Below are positions 52,701 through 60,192 of a stretch of 64,000 nt of DNA, piece by piece. The position numbers and the translations under genes are program-made. This stretch comes from Salinisphaera aquimarina. Its GTDB lineage: Bacteria > Pseudomonadota > Gammaproteobacteria > Nevskiales > Salinisphaeraceae. Below the pieces are notes generated by a model that worked only from the letters and a program-made list of their open reading frames with translations, did no database searches and had not been told where the DNA came from. Position 1 is the stretch's first letter. Each line of letters begins with the position of its first letter. The stretch spans positions 620,001 to 684,000 of the forward strand of contig NZ_JBHRSS010000003.1 of assembly GCF_042643355.1 (NCBI RefSeq), in the 5' to 3' direction.

Positions 52701-53186
52701 CTTGATCATGATCGGATAGCCGAGCTCGTCGGCGATCTTGACGATCGCATCGTCGTCGTCCGGCAACACCTCGGAAGCCGGGATCACCGGCACTTCGGTG
52801 CGCTCGGCGGCGTGCCGCGCCGAAACCTTGTCACCGAAAGCTTCGAGCACTTCGGCCGGCGGCCCGATGAATACGATACCCGCGGCCTTGCAAGCCTTGG
52901 CCAGTTCGGGGTTCTCGGCCAGGAAACCGTAGCCGGGATGAATCGCGTCGGCGCCGGCGCTGCGTGCGATCTCGATGATCGCGTCGATATCCAGATAGGC
53001 CGCGATCGGCTTGGCGCCGGCGCCAACCAGATAACTCTCGTCGGCCTTGAACCGATGCAGCGCAAAACGATCCTCGTGGGCGTAGATCGCCACCGTGCGG
53101 ATAGCCATCTCGTTGGCCGCGCGCATGACGCGGATCGCGATCTCGCCACGATTGGCCACGAGCAGTTTTGTGATCTTCGCCGTCAT
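49737..53186 (-). CDS. pyc: pyruvate carboxylase (single-chain)
   Basis: 1149-aa biotin enzyme making oxaloacetate from pyruvate and bicarbonate. Domains in order: biotin carboxylase (1 to about 460; LLVANRGEIAIRVMRAA, GYGFLAENPELA, ATP-grasp GGGGRGMRR, EVNPRIQVEH); carboxyltransferase (about 530-830; LLTDTTMRDAHQSL, RVFDSLNWVENM); tetramerisation/PYC_OADA region; and C-terminal biotin carrier with the lysine in EAMKMETT. Length and domain order are normal. Anaplerotic role. It is monocistronic and convergent with the sulfatase-like gene. Confidence 0.95.
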   Translation of the reverse strand: MTAKITKLLVANRGEIAIRVMRAANEMAIRTVAIYAHEDRFALHRFKADESYLVGAGAKPIAAYLDIDAIIEIARSAGADAIHPGYGFLAENPELAKACKAAGIVFIGPPAEVLEAFGDKVSARHAAERTEVPVIPASEVLPDDDDAIVKIADELGYPIMIKASWGGGGRGMRRVEDPAKMLGEVATARNEAGSAFGNDDVYLEKLIERARHVEVQVLGDTHGHVVHLFERDCSVQRRNQKVVERAPAPYLDEQTRQGLCEAALRLCRDVGYVGAGTVEFLLDVDSGNYYFIEVNPRIQVEHTVTEEITGVDIVRAQIRIAEGAEIGADDALPAQDDIRIDGHALQCRVTTEDPDNGFAPDHGRLTAYRSCAGFGVRLDGGTAYTGAVITPYYDSLLVKVTTWARTAEATIARMDRALREFRIRGLSTNLQFLENVIGHPQFVAGDYTTRFIDTTPELFIFKARLDRATRLLRYIGDVTVNGHPEMEGRTPPETVFPAAPLPRIDLTTPPPRGLRDELKERGAAEFGQWMREQKGVLLTDTTMRDAHQSLLATRMRTRDIVTVAPHYARMLPGLLSLECWGGATFDVAMRFLKEDPWERLQLIREAVPNIPLQMLLRASNAVGYTNYPDNVVRYFVQQAARNGIDIFRVFDSLNWVENMRVAMDAVIESGAVCEGTICYTGDLFDAGRPKYNLKYYVDKAKALENAGAHVLGIKDMAGICRPRAAGELVRVLKQETGLPIHFHTHDTSGIAASTLLAAIDAGVDAVDGALDSMSGLTSQPNLGSIAAALQHGERDPALDRDAMQQLSDYWEGVRSFYEPFEANIKAGTSDVYRHEMPGGQYTNLREQARALGLADRWPQISKAYAEVNQLFGDIVKVTPTSKVVGDLALHMVSNDRTAAEIADPDVDIDFPDSVVALFKGELGFPADGFPEALQKKVLRGEKPLTDRPGAMLEDVDLEAERKQAGEKLGYELTDSDLASHLMYPKVFGDFVEHRSRYGEVSGLSTQVFFYGLRGEEESHVDLEAGKRLVISLQGQAEADEEGLVRLFFELNGQQRPIRIARADSDALVAHPKADKANPDHVGAPMPGMVVHVAVQAGQEVKSGEALLGLEAMKMETTISAPRDGKIAEVSVSTGVTVAAGDLLVTMEGD

Positions 53187-53307
53187 CGATTCCCCCGAAA
53201 CAAAGGTTGCACTGTGAACAGTCTAGCCTGTTACAACGCGGCGGCGCACTAGCCGTGTACCGTATACAGAAGGGCAGCGCGCCGGATCGGTGGTCCCGCG
53301 TGATCGC

Positions 53308-53904
53308 TCATCCGCTGATCCCGACCCAGAACACGCGCCAGGCCGAGCCCAGGCGGCGCTCGTATTCGGCGCGCGAATAAATGAATCGCTCACTGTAGAG
53401 CCCGTCCATCAGGCAATAGAAGGCGTCGACGAACGTGCGCTCGTCAAGATCTCGCCAGCATTGCTCGCGTACGCCCTGCTCGAACAGGGTCCGCAGATCC
53501 GCGTCGATACGCGCTTCGCTGCGGGCATTGATGGCCCGAATTTCAGCGGCCAGCGGTTCTGGCGGAAACAACAGGCAGCGCTTGTAGAACGCACCCTGGG
53601 CCGCGGTGAAGATGAAACCGCTCAGATCCTGCACCAGCGCCCGCAGGCGTTTTTCGATGCCCTCGTCCACATGGGCGGACAGGCTGGCGTCGTGGACAGT
53701 GAAGAATGTGTTTTCGACGGTATCCACCAGCGCCAGAAAGAGCGCCTGCTTGCTGTCGATATGGTTGTAGAGCGAGGGCTTGCGGATTCCCACCGCCGCG
53801 GCGATCTGGGCCAGCGTGGTGCCCTCGTAACCCTGGCGGGCGAACAGATCGAGCGCAACGGCACGAATACGCGCCGGCGTCGGCAGAGTCTCTACGTCGG
53901 TCAT
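53308..53904 (-). CDS. TetR family transcriptional regulator
   Basis: 198-aa repressor. Helix-turn-helix at the N-terminus: RIRAVALDLFARQGYEGTTLA and IAAAVGIRKPSLYNHI (trimmed). C-terminal ligand domain has a TetR_C-like look with FTAAQGAFYKRCLLF. It faces a pair of small multidrug-resistance genes and is the likely repressor of them. A 293-bp inverted-repeat element begins only 13 bases upstream of the ATG at 53904, and no ribosome site remains, so its native promoter has been separated or replaced. Confidence 0.87.
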   Translation of the reverse strand: MTDVETLPTPARIRAVALDLFARQGYEGTTLAQIAAAVGIRKPSLYNHIDSKQALFLALVDTVENTFFTVHDASLSAHVDEGIEKRLRALVQDLSGFIFTAAQGAFYKRCLLFPPEPLAAEIRAINARSEARIDADLRTLFEQGVREQCWRDLDERTFVDAFYCLMDGLYSERFIYSRAEYERRLGSAWRVFWVGISG

Positions 53905-53916
53905 GGCGTCATTCTA

Positions 53917-54209
53917 GGGCCTGTTGCCATTTCGTACGAGACCGCGCCAAGGGCTGTTTTGCGGCAAGACGAGGCGTCAGCACGTGCTGCGTAGTCATTC
54001 TACGCAAGCGTGCTGTAACGCCGTATTGCCGCGGATTGTTATTTGTTGGGCCCTTGTCCCGAAGGGTTGGGCCTCAAATCACCGCAGCCGGCGTTGCAAG
54101 TCTTGATCGTGGCTCGCCACGACCGGCGACTCGCGCCTTGCCTGACGCCCCTGGTTATCGTTTATGGGAGGACGCCAGCGCGGCGCTCGCACGAAACGGC
54201 AACAGGCCC
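53917..54209. mobile_element. MITE-like element with terminal inverted repeats
   Basis: 293-bp non-coding segment bounded by 24-bp inverted repeats with two or so mismatches: left end GGGCCTGTTGCCATTTCGT, right end the complement of GGGCCTGTTGCCGTTTCGT. The interior has further hairpins (TGCGTAG with CTACGCA near 53978-54002; CGTGG with CCACG near 54107-54122). It encodes nothing; long frames across it are not gene-like. I could not identify a target-site duplication. It lies in the divergent region between TetR and the SMR genes, i.e. like an insertion that split a promoter region. Confidence 0.7.
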
Positions 54210-54244
54210 TTGCGCGCCCGCAGCAGACGACGGACATACCAAGC

Positions 54245-54273
54245 TTTGCAGGACGGCCGATCAGCGCTATACT
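54245..54273 (+). promoter_or_regulatory. predicted promoter of the SMR pair
   Basis: TTTGCA and TATACT separated by 17 bases, 29 bases before the first SMR start codon; a good sigma-70 match (4 and 5 of 6). Confidence 0.6.
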
Positions 54274-54289
54274 ACCGACCGTTAGTTAG
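54272..54289. promoter_or_regulatory. candidate TetR operator
   Basis: Imperfect dyad CTACCGACC/GTTAGTTAG (6 of 9 base pairs symmetric) overlapping the end of the -10 hexamer and the expected start of transcription of the SMR genes. A plausible binding site for the divergent TetR protein. Confidence 0.35.
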
Positions 54290-54302
54290 CATTGAATCGA
54301 TC

Positions 54303-54635
54303 ATGAAGACATGGATATGGCTGCTCGCCGCGGCGGCCACGGAAGTCGGCTGGGTCTGCGGCGTGAAGGCGGCCGACAGCCCGCTCGACTGGGCAGCCAC
54401 GATCGCCTGCATCATGGCCAGCTTCGTCCTGGCGCTGGCCGCCGCACGCCAACTGCCGGCGACCACGGTTTACGTCATCTTCGTGGGCCTGGGCGCGCTC
54501 GGCACCGCGGTGCTCGACATACTGGCGTTCGGCGCTGCCCTGCATGCGTCCAGCCTGGCGTTTCTCGCGCTGCTGCTCAGCGGCGTGATCGGACTCAAGC
54601 TGACCGCAAGCGACGACGCGTCGAGGAAAGACTGA
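54303..54635 (+). CDS. small multidrug resistance (SMR) subunit 1
   Basis: 110-aa four-helix inner-membrane protein of the EmrE/SMR family. The essential Glu14 is present in the first helix (AATEVGWVCG), and TTVYVIFVGLGALGTAVL matches the family's third-helix region (YAIW-G in EmrE). It is followed one base later by a second, different SMR gene, so the two form a heterodimeric pump like YkkCD. Start ATG 54303. Confidence 0.9.
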   Translation: MKTWIWLLAAAATEVGWVCGVKAADSPLDWAATIACIMASFVLALAAARQLPATTVYVIFVGLGALGTAVLDILAFGAALHASSLAFLALLLSGVIGLKLTASDDASRKD

Positions 54636-54636
54636 A

Positions 54637-54951
54637 ATGAACTGGCTACTGCTGATCGCCGCGGGCGGCTTCGAGATCGTGGGCGTGGCCGGCTTCGAAC
54701 GTCTCACCCGGCACCGCTACGCAACAGGATTGATGCTGGGCATCAGCGGTTTCGCGCTGGGCCTGACCTGCCTGCGCCTGGCCATGGACACCATTCCGAT
54801 GGCCATCGCCTATGGCGTGTTCACCGGCATTGGCGCGGTCGGCAGCACGCTCGTGGGCATGGCGTTCTGGGGCGATTCGGCTCGCCCCGCCCGGCTGGCC
54901 TGTATCGCGATGATCATCATCGCAGTCGTCGGGCTGAAGAACACTCTGTAG
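54637..54951 (+). CDS. small multidrug resistance (SMR) subunit 2
   Basis: 104-aa partner SMR protein, four helices, Glu13 in AGGFEIVGVAGFE, and AIAYGVFTGIGAVGSTLVGM as the signature third helix. Start ATG 54637, one base after the stop of subunit 1. Paired SMRs of this type need both subunits for cation export; the exported compound is not predictable. Confidence 0.9.
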   Translation: MNWLLLIAAGGFEIVGVAGFERLTRHRYATGLMLGISGFALGLTCLRLAMDTIPMAIAYGVFTGIGAVGSTLVGMAFWGDSARPARLACIAMIIIAVVGLKNTL

Positions 54952-55012
54952 GAGCCTGTCGGCCCACTCGAATGCTAGAATCAGGGCATCGATTTCGACC
55001 ACGGTTCCCGGT

Positions 55013-55267
55013 GTGGACAAGCAACTGCTGGATATTCTCGTCTGCCCGGTGAGCGGTGCCCCGGTATCGCTGGCGGATGCGGCGCTGCTCGAGCGCGTCA
55101 ACGCGCGTATCGCCGCCGGCGAGATGCACCATGCCGACGACAGCGCCGTCACCGAGCCCCTGGACGTCGCCCTGGTCACCCGCGATGGCACCACGCTCTA
55201 CCGCGTCCACGACGGCATTCCGATGATGCTGCCCGAACGCGGCATCGAGCTTGCGCCGCGGGCGTGA
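55013..55267 (+). CDS. Trm112 family protein
   Basis: 84-aa small zinc-ribbon-like protein. It begins LLDILVCPVSGAPV, the Trm112/YcaR start, and ends with IPMMLPERGIEL, also typical. The normal second Cys of the first knuckle is Ser here, so zinc is probably not bound. Trm112 proteins act as activating partners for methyltransferases. GTG start at 55013; a -10-like TAGAAT lies at 54976-54981. Overlaps the next gene by four bases (GTGA). Confidence 0.88.
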   Translation: MDKQLLDILVCPVSGAPVSLADAALLERVNARIAAGEMHHADDSAVTEPLDVALVTRDGTTLYRVHDGIPMMLPERGIELAPRA

Positions 55268-56136
55268 GCCATCGGGCGGGGCGCACCCCCGGCAATAGCG
55301 ACACGCTCGAACTGTTCGTCGATCACGTCACCCACGTCGATTGCGGCGTGCTGGACCCACGCAGCGGCCTGAGCGGCCATACCTGGCTGGTCGATGCCAC
55401 GCTCACCGGCCAGCGCGACGCCAGCGGCATGCTGTTCGATTTCGGCCCCGCGAAGCGCCTGCTCAAGCGCGAAATCGACGCGCTGATCGATCATCGATTG
55501 CTGGTGCCACGGCTGGCCAACGGCATCAGGCTAGACGGCCCGCTCATCACGCTGACCGCCCACGACGGGGCCGGCATCGACTACCGCGGCCCTGCCGCCG
55601 GCGTGGCGATATTCGACGCCGAAGCCATCGACTCGACCCTGCTCGAGCGCTGGCTGACCGAACGTATCGCGCCGCAGTTGCCGGCCAATATCGACGCCCT
55701 GACCCTGGCGTTGCGCGAAGAGCGCATCGACGGCCCGCACTATCACTACTGCCACGGCCTCAAGAGCCACGACGGCAACTGCCAGCGCATGGGCCACGGC
55801 CACCGCTGCCGACTGGCCATCGCGATCGACGGCGTGGACCAGCCGGAGATCGCACAGCAGTGGGCCGATCGCTGGCAGGGCATCTTCATCGGCCAGCGCG
55901 AGGACTGGGTCGAGACCGACAGGCACGGCCGCCATCATTTCGCCTATCGTGCCGAACAGGGCGATTTCGCCTTCGCCATCGACGCCGGGCGCTGTGTGAT
56001 CCTCGACGGTCCGCCGACGGTGGAGAACATCGCCGATCATATCGCCGGCGAGCTCAGGCACGCGCATCCGGCGCAGCATATCGCCGTGCGCGCCTATGAA
56101 GGCGTCGGCAAGGGCGCGGTTGCCCGGCGCGGCTGA
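55264..56136 (+). CDS. two-domain 6-carboxytetrahydropterin synthase-like protein
   Basis: 290 aa in two similar halves of the 6-pyruvoyltetrahydropterin synthase/QueD fold. First half: HVTHVDCGVLD with GLSGHTWLVDATLTG (zinc His-x-x-x and Gly-His). Second half: HYHYCHGLKSHDGNCQRMGH and GHRCRLAIAIDG (trimmed), with HGH and Cys residues. Single-domain QueD is about 120 residues, so this looks like an internal duplication or fusion. The reaction is probably in the pterin or queuosine pathway; other queuosine genes are not in the window. Translationally coupled to Trm112 by GTGA overlap. Confidence 0.78.
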   Translation: MSHRAGRTPGNSDTLELFVDHVTHVDCGVLDPRSGLSGHTWLVDATLTGQRDASGMLFDFGPAKRLLKREIDALIDHRLLVPRLANGIRLDGPLITLTAHDGAGIDYRGPAAGVAIFDAEAIDSTLLERWLTERIAPQLPANIDALTLALREERIDGPHYHYCHGLKSHDGNCQRMGHGHRCRLAIAIDGVDQPEIAQQWADRWQGIFIGQREDWVETDRHGRHHFAYRAEQGDFAFAIDAGRCVILDGPPTVENIADHIAGELRHAHPAQHIAVRAYEGVGKGAVARRG

Positions 56137-56200
56137 CCCGTCCGCCATGATCGGCGCGAAAGCGCTAAAATGGAGCTACACATTTCGTGAGTGTCGCTGT

Positions 56201-57535
56201 ATGTCCTGCTATCTGATCACCAACGCCCGTCTGGTCAACGAAGGCCAGCGCACCGAGTCCGATGTGCTGATCGAAAACGGTCGGATCGCGAAGATCGCCG
56301 CGTCGATCGATGCGCCTGCCAACGCCCAGGTCATTGATGCCGAAGGCAAGTTCCTGCTGCCGGGCATGATCGACGACCAGGTGCATTTCCGCGAGCCCGG
56401 CCTGACCGAAAAGGCTGACGTGACCAGCGAGTCGCGGGCCGCGGTGGCCGGCGGCATCACCAGTTTCATGGACATGCCCAACGTCAAGCCGCCGACCATC
56501 GACAACGACGCGCTCGCCGCCAAGCTGGCGATGGCCAAAGGCCGCACGATGGCCAACTACGGTTTCTATCTGGGCGCGACCAACGACAATATCGAGGCGA
56601 TCAAGGGCGTGGACGTGCGCCTGGCGCCGGCGATCAAGATCTTCATGGGCGCCTCCACCGGCAAGATGCTGGTCGACAATGAAGCCGCGCTCGAGGCCAT
56701 CTTCGAACACGCCCCGCTGCCGATACTCACGCACTGCGAAGACACGCCCATGATCGAGGCGAACGCCGCGCGTGCGCGCGAGCAGTACGGCGACGACGTG
56801 CCCATGAGCGAGCACCCGGTCATTCGTTCGCGCGAGGCCTGCTACGCGTCGTCGTCCAAGGCAATCGCCCTGGCCAGGCGCCATGACGCCCGCCTGCATA
56901 TTCTGCATATCACCACCGCGGACGAGCTGGACCAGTTCAGCGCCGGGCCGATGGCGGACAAGCGGATCACCGCCGAGGCCTGTGTTCATCATCTGTTCTT
57001 CACAGAGGCCGACTACGCCGCGCGCGGCACGCTGATCAAGTGCAATCCGGCGATCAAGAGCGCCGCCGACCGCGCCGCGCTGTTGAAAGCGGTCGGCGAC
57101 GACGTCATCGATGTTCTGGCGACAGACCATGCGCCGCATCTGCTGGAAGAGAAGAACAACAGCTATTTCAAGGCGCCGGCCGGTCTGCCGCTGGTCCAGC
57201 ACGCGCTGGTGTCGCTGCTCGACCACGTCAACGACGGCCATTTCACGCTCGAACAGCTCGTGCAGAAGAGTGCCCACAACGTCGCCGACCGTTTCGATAT
57301 CGCCGAGCGCGGCTACATCCGCGAAGGCTACTGGGCGGATCTGGTAGTGGTGGACATGAACGGGCGCAGCGTGGTCGACGACGAGCCGGTGCTGGCCAAA
57401 TGCGGCTGGACGCCCTTCGCCGGCCATACCTTCCGGAGCCGTGTAGTGAGCACGTTCGTGTCTGGCCAACTGGCCTTCCATGAGGGTAAACTTAGCCAAG
57501 GCTGTATCGGCGAGGCGCTCGCCTATGACCGGTGA
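56201..57535 (+). CDS. pyrC: dihydroorotase (amidohydrolase, Bacteroidetes-like type)
   Basis: 444-aa metal-dependent amidohydrolase closing N-carbamoyl-aspartate to dihydroorotate. The metal loop reads GMIDDQVHFREPG: the first His of the usual HxH is Gln (residues 60-62). The carboxy-Lys is in APAIKIFMG, later His in LPILTHCED and LHILHITT, and the catalytic Asp in ATDHAPHLL. The pattern MIDDQVHFREP is that of dihydroorotases known best from Bacteroidetes. Start ATG 56201. No aspartate carbamoyltransferase gene adjoins it. Confidence 0.85.
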   Translation: MSCYLITNARLVNEGQRTESDVLIENGRIAKIAASIDAPANAQVIDAEGKFLLPGMIDDQVHFREPGLTEKADVTSESRAAVAGGITSFMDMPNVKPPTIDNDALAAKLAMAKGRTMANYGFYLGATNDNIEAIKGVDVRLAPAIKIFMGASTGKMLVDNEAALEAIFEHAPLPILTHCEDTPMIEANAARAREQYGDDVPMSEHPVIRSREACYASSSKAIALARRHDARLHILHITTADELDQFSAGPMADKRITAEACVHHLFFTEADYAARGTLIKCNPAIKSAADRAALLKAVGDDVIDVLATDHAPHLLEEKNNSYFKAPAGLPLVQHALVSLLDHVNDGHFTLEQLVQKSAHNVADRFDIAERGYIREGYWADLVVVDMNGRSVVDDEPVLAKCGWTPFAGHTFRSRVVSTFVSGQLAFHEGKLSQGCIGEALAYDR

Positions 57536-57608
57536 GCCGTGCTGAATCATTCAGCGCATCGGCGGTCCAAACGCGATAGGGCTGCCTGCTTACTTGAGGT
57601 GTCGATCC

Positions 57609-58046
57609 ATGCAAACCAGTGATCTGCGCAAAGCCGGGCTCAAAGCGACGCTGCCGCGCCTTAAAATCCTGGAAGTTCTTCAGCGCAACAAGCAGGATCA
57701 CCTGTCGGCCGAGGATGTCTATCGTCGGCTCATGGCCGACGAGGAAGACATCGGCCTGGCGACCATCTACCGCGTGCTGTCCCAGTTCGAGGAAGCAGGG
57801 CTCGTCATCCGCCATCACTTCGAGGACGGCCACGCCCTGTTCGAACTGGAACAGGGTCCGCATGACCATCTGATCTGCGTGAAATGCGGCAAGATCGAAG
57901 AATTCTTCGACAACGAAATGCAGCAGCGTCAGCGTGACGTGGCCCAGAAATCCGGCTTCGACCTGTCCAAGCACACGCTCGTGCTCTACGGCGAATGCCA
58001 GACCGCGAACTGCGAGAACGACACCGGCAAGAAGAAGCCGTCCTGA
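57609..58046 (+). CDS. fur: Fur, ferric uptake regulator
   Basis: 145-aa iron-responsive repressor. DNA-binding half: LRKAGLKATLPRLKILEVL and IGLATIYRVLSQFEEAGLV (trimmed). Metal/dimer half: HDHLICVKCGKIEEF with the CVKC pair, and CQTANC near the end. This is a true Fur by sequence and distinct from the Zur at 32250-32750. The ATG at 57609 follows a weak GAGGTG ribosome site. Followed by a convergent LysR gene. Confidence 0.93.
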   Translation: MQTSDLRKAGLKATLPRLKILEVLQRNKQDHLSAEDVYRRLMADEEDIGLATIYRVLSQFEEAGLVIRHHFEDGHALFELEQGPHDHLICVKCGKIEEFFDNEMQQRQRDVAQKSGFDLSKHTLVLYGECQTANCENDTGKKKPS

Positions 58047-58143
58047 GGCAGGACGCCGCCTCTGACGCCACGCACGGCGGGCAACCCCTCCCCGTTTGTC
58101 GATCGAGCGAGCCGTGTGGATACGCCTCGCTCCGAAGCGGGCT

Positions 58144-59064
58144 CTATTCGCCTCCGGTCGTGTTCGACAGGCGCTCGTTGCGCCCCGCCTCACGGATGAG
58201 TTCCTGCATCGCGGTGGCAGCGGCAGACAAGGGATAGCGCCGCCGGGTGATCAGCCCGAGCGTGCGCGCGACCGTCGGCGCCACCAACGGCCGATGGTCG
58301 ATGCCCGCACCCGAGATCTGGCGAAAACTCAATGCCGGCAGCACGCCGATACCCGCGCCGGCGGCGATGATCCGCCCCACGGTGGCGATCTGGCTGACCT
58401 CACAGATGATGTCGAGCGATTCGCCCACGCCGGCAACCGTTCGATCGATATCGCGCCTCGAACTCGATAGCCGGCTGATGCCGACAAACGGCCAGCCGGC
58501 CAGTTGTGCCCATGCCACCTCGCCCTGTTCGAGCAGCGGATGGCCGAGCGGGCAGACCGCTACATAGTGGTCGTCCAGCAAGGCTTCGAACGCCAGGGCA
58601 TCGCTGGCTACGGGGGGCACGGTCAGGCCCATGTCGGCACGCCCTTCGCGCACCATCTGATCCACCTCCTCGCCCAAGGCGTCGTGCAGGCCGAGATTGA
58701 TACGCGGATAGCGATCCCGCAGCGTGGCCACCAGCCCCGGCAGCAGTCCGGCCGCCAGGGTTGGCAGCGCGGCGATGGTGACCTTGCCGCGCTGCTTGGA
58801 AAACAGCTCGTTCAGATCGCCGAACGCTTCAGCCCAGTCATTGAGCAGCCGCGCTGCCACCGGCAGGAACGCTTCGCCCTCCGGCGTGAGCGAGAGTTGC
58901 CGCTTGGTGCGTGCAAACAACGGGCCACCGACCGCCTCCTCGAGCTTGCGTATCGCGATACTCAGCGCCGGCTGCGATAGATGGATACGCTCGCTGGCCT
59001 GCGCCAGGCTGTGGGCCTGGGCGACGGCGACAAACGCCCGGAGCTGCTGGATGCTGGCATTCAT
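58144..59064 (-). CDS. LysR family transcriptional regulator
   Basis: 306-aa LysR-type regulator with AFVAVAQAHSLAQASERIH and SQPALSIAIRKLEEAVGG as the helix-turn-helix. The effector domain spans about 90-295. Divergent from the TAXI TRAP/AtuA operon, whose 141-bp shared region is strongly AT-rich; it is the probable activator or repressor of that operon. ATG at 59064; an in-frame start at 59082 is possible but lies in AT-rich promoter-like DNA. Confidence 0.88.
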   Translation of the reverse strand: MNASIQQLRAFVAVAQAHSLAQASERIHLSQPALSIAIRKLEEAVGGPLFARTKRQLSLTPEGEAFLPVAARLLNDWAEAFGDLNELFSKQRGKVTIAALPTLAAGLLPGLVATLRDRYPRINLGLHDALGEEVDQMVREGRADMGLTVPPVASDALAFEALLDDHYVAVCPLGHPLLEQGEVAWAQLAGWPFVGISRLSSSRRDIDRTVAGVGESLDIICEVSQIATVGRIIAAGAGIGVLPALSFRQISGAGIDHRPLVAPTVARTLGLITRRRYPLSAAATAMQELIREAGRNERLSNTTGGE

Positions 59065-59205
59065 TTTTATAAAATAAAACAAAAATTAAAAACTATTCAA
59101 TATACAAAACTATCCCGGCAAAGGATTCTATATCGACGAGGTACTGCCCAAGACGGTGCCCGACTATAAAAACAACGGGCCGTCAGTGCCCCCGAGGAGA
59201 AACTC

Positions 59206-60177
59206 ATGCACAAGCGCTTCATCGCCTTGGCGGCGCTCGCCGTCGCCGCCGTCATGACCAGCGGCAACGCGGTCGCCCAGACACGCCTGCTGATCGGCTC
59301 GACCTCGAGTTCATCGAGCCACTACAGCTATTTCGTGGCCGTCAATCAGATCATCAATCAATATGTCGACGGCGTGAGTTCGTCGGTGGTCGAAACCGGC
59401 GCGACCGTGGACAACCTGCGGCGTCTGAGCCGCAACCAGATCGATATGGGACTGGTGACCACCAACACCGGGTATCACGCCTACAAGGGCACGGGCGCCT
59501 TCAAGAGCCGCCCGGTCGATACCCGGCTGCTCTGGGTCTACACCGTCGCGCCGCAGAATGTGGTCATGCGCAAGGATGCCGGCGTCGAGACGCTGGCCGG
59601 GCTGGACGGCGTGCGCCTGAACCCCGGCATCACCGGCTCGGCGACGGAAAGCACCACCGAATCGGTATTCAAGGCACTGGGCATCGAACCGGACTATGTA
59701 CGCGGCTCGACCACCGACGTGGTCAGTTCGATCAAGGACAACCGCATCGCCGGTTACGTCAAGTCCGGCGTGGGCAATAACCTGGACGGCTCGACCCTGG
59801 ATATCGCCACCTTCACACCGATCCGTCTGCTCTCCCTCGACGACGCCCAGGCCAAGACGCTGCGTAGCGAAATGCCCGATATAGCGGTCGTCGATGTACC
59901 GGAAAGCGCGTCGAAAGACGTGCCCGCCTATCGCACCTGGGCCTTCGGTGTCGCCGTGCACGCCAGCCCGGATATGGACGACGAGACCGCCTACAAGATC
60001 GTCAAGGCCGTCATGGAGCATACCGACACCCAGGCCAATGCCTTTTCCGCGATCAAGGGCACCGACATGGCACGCACCACGCTCGACGTGGGCAGCGTAC
60101 CGCTGCATGCCGGCGCGGCGCGTTATTACCGTGAACAGGGCATGACGATTCCCGACGCGCTCAAGCCCGTCCAGTAA
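59206..60177 (+). CDS. TAXI-type TRAP transporter solute-binding protein
   Basis: 323-aa periplasmic binding protein with a signal peptide (residues about 1-24, cut near AVAQ). The TAXI subfamily mark is GSTSSSSSHYSYFVAVNQIIN, with ETGATVDNLRRL and NPGITGSATEST typical of the group (quoted in part). TAXI proteins bind organic acids, often glutamate-like or keto acids, and work with a fused permease, here the next gene. GAGGAG ribosome site. Confidence 0.88.
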   Translation: MHKRFIALAALAVAAVMTSGNAVAQTRLLIGSTSSSSSHYSYFVAVNQIINQYVDGVSSSVVETGATVDNLRRLSRNQIDMGLVTTNTGYHAYKGTGAFKSRPVDTRLLWVYTVAPQNVVMRKDAGVETLAGLDGVRLNPGITGSATESTTESVFKALGIEPDYVRGSTTDVVSSIKDNRIAGYVKSGVGNNLDGSTLDIATFTPIRLLSLDDAQAKTLRSEMPDIAVVDVPESASKDVPAYRTWAFGVAVHASPDMDDETAYKIVKAVMEHTDTQANAFSAIKGTDMARTTLDVGSVPLHAGAARYYREQGMTIPDALKPVQ

Positions 60178-60192
60178 CGCCGGGATCAGCGC

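Noticed and set aside
50517..53252. 911-codon open frame on the plus strand
   Set aside because: Antisense to pyruvate carboxylase; a codon-bias artefact.
53706..54302. Upstream extension of the first SMR frame
   Set aside because: It crosses TetR antisense and the inverted-repeat element; the real SMR start at 54303 matches the family.
54210..54302. Possible guanidine riboswitch before the SMR pair
   Set aside because: SMR pairs are sometimes under ykkC RNAs, but no ACGR-type conserved loops are seen and the leader is only about 25-30 bases.
59101..59200. Peptide-like frame reading GFYIDEVLPKTVPDYK
   Set aside because: Short, no start codon, in an AT-rich promoter region; probably chance, although a gene remnant cannot be fully excluded.
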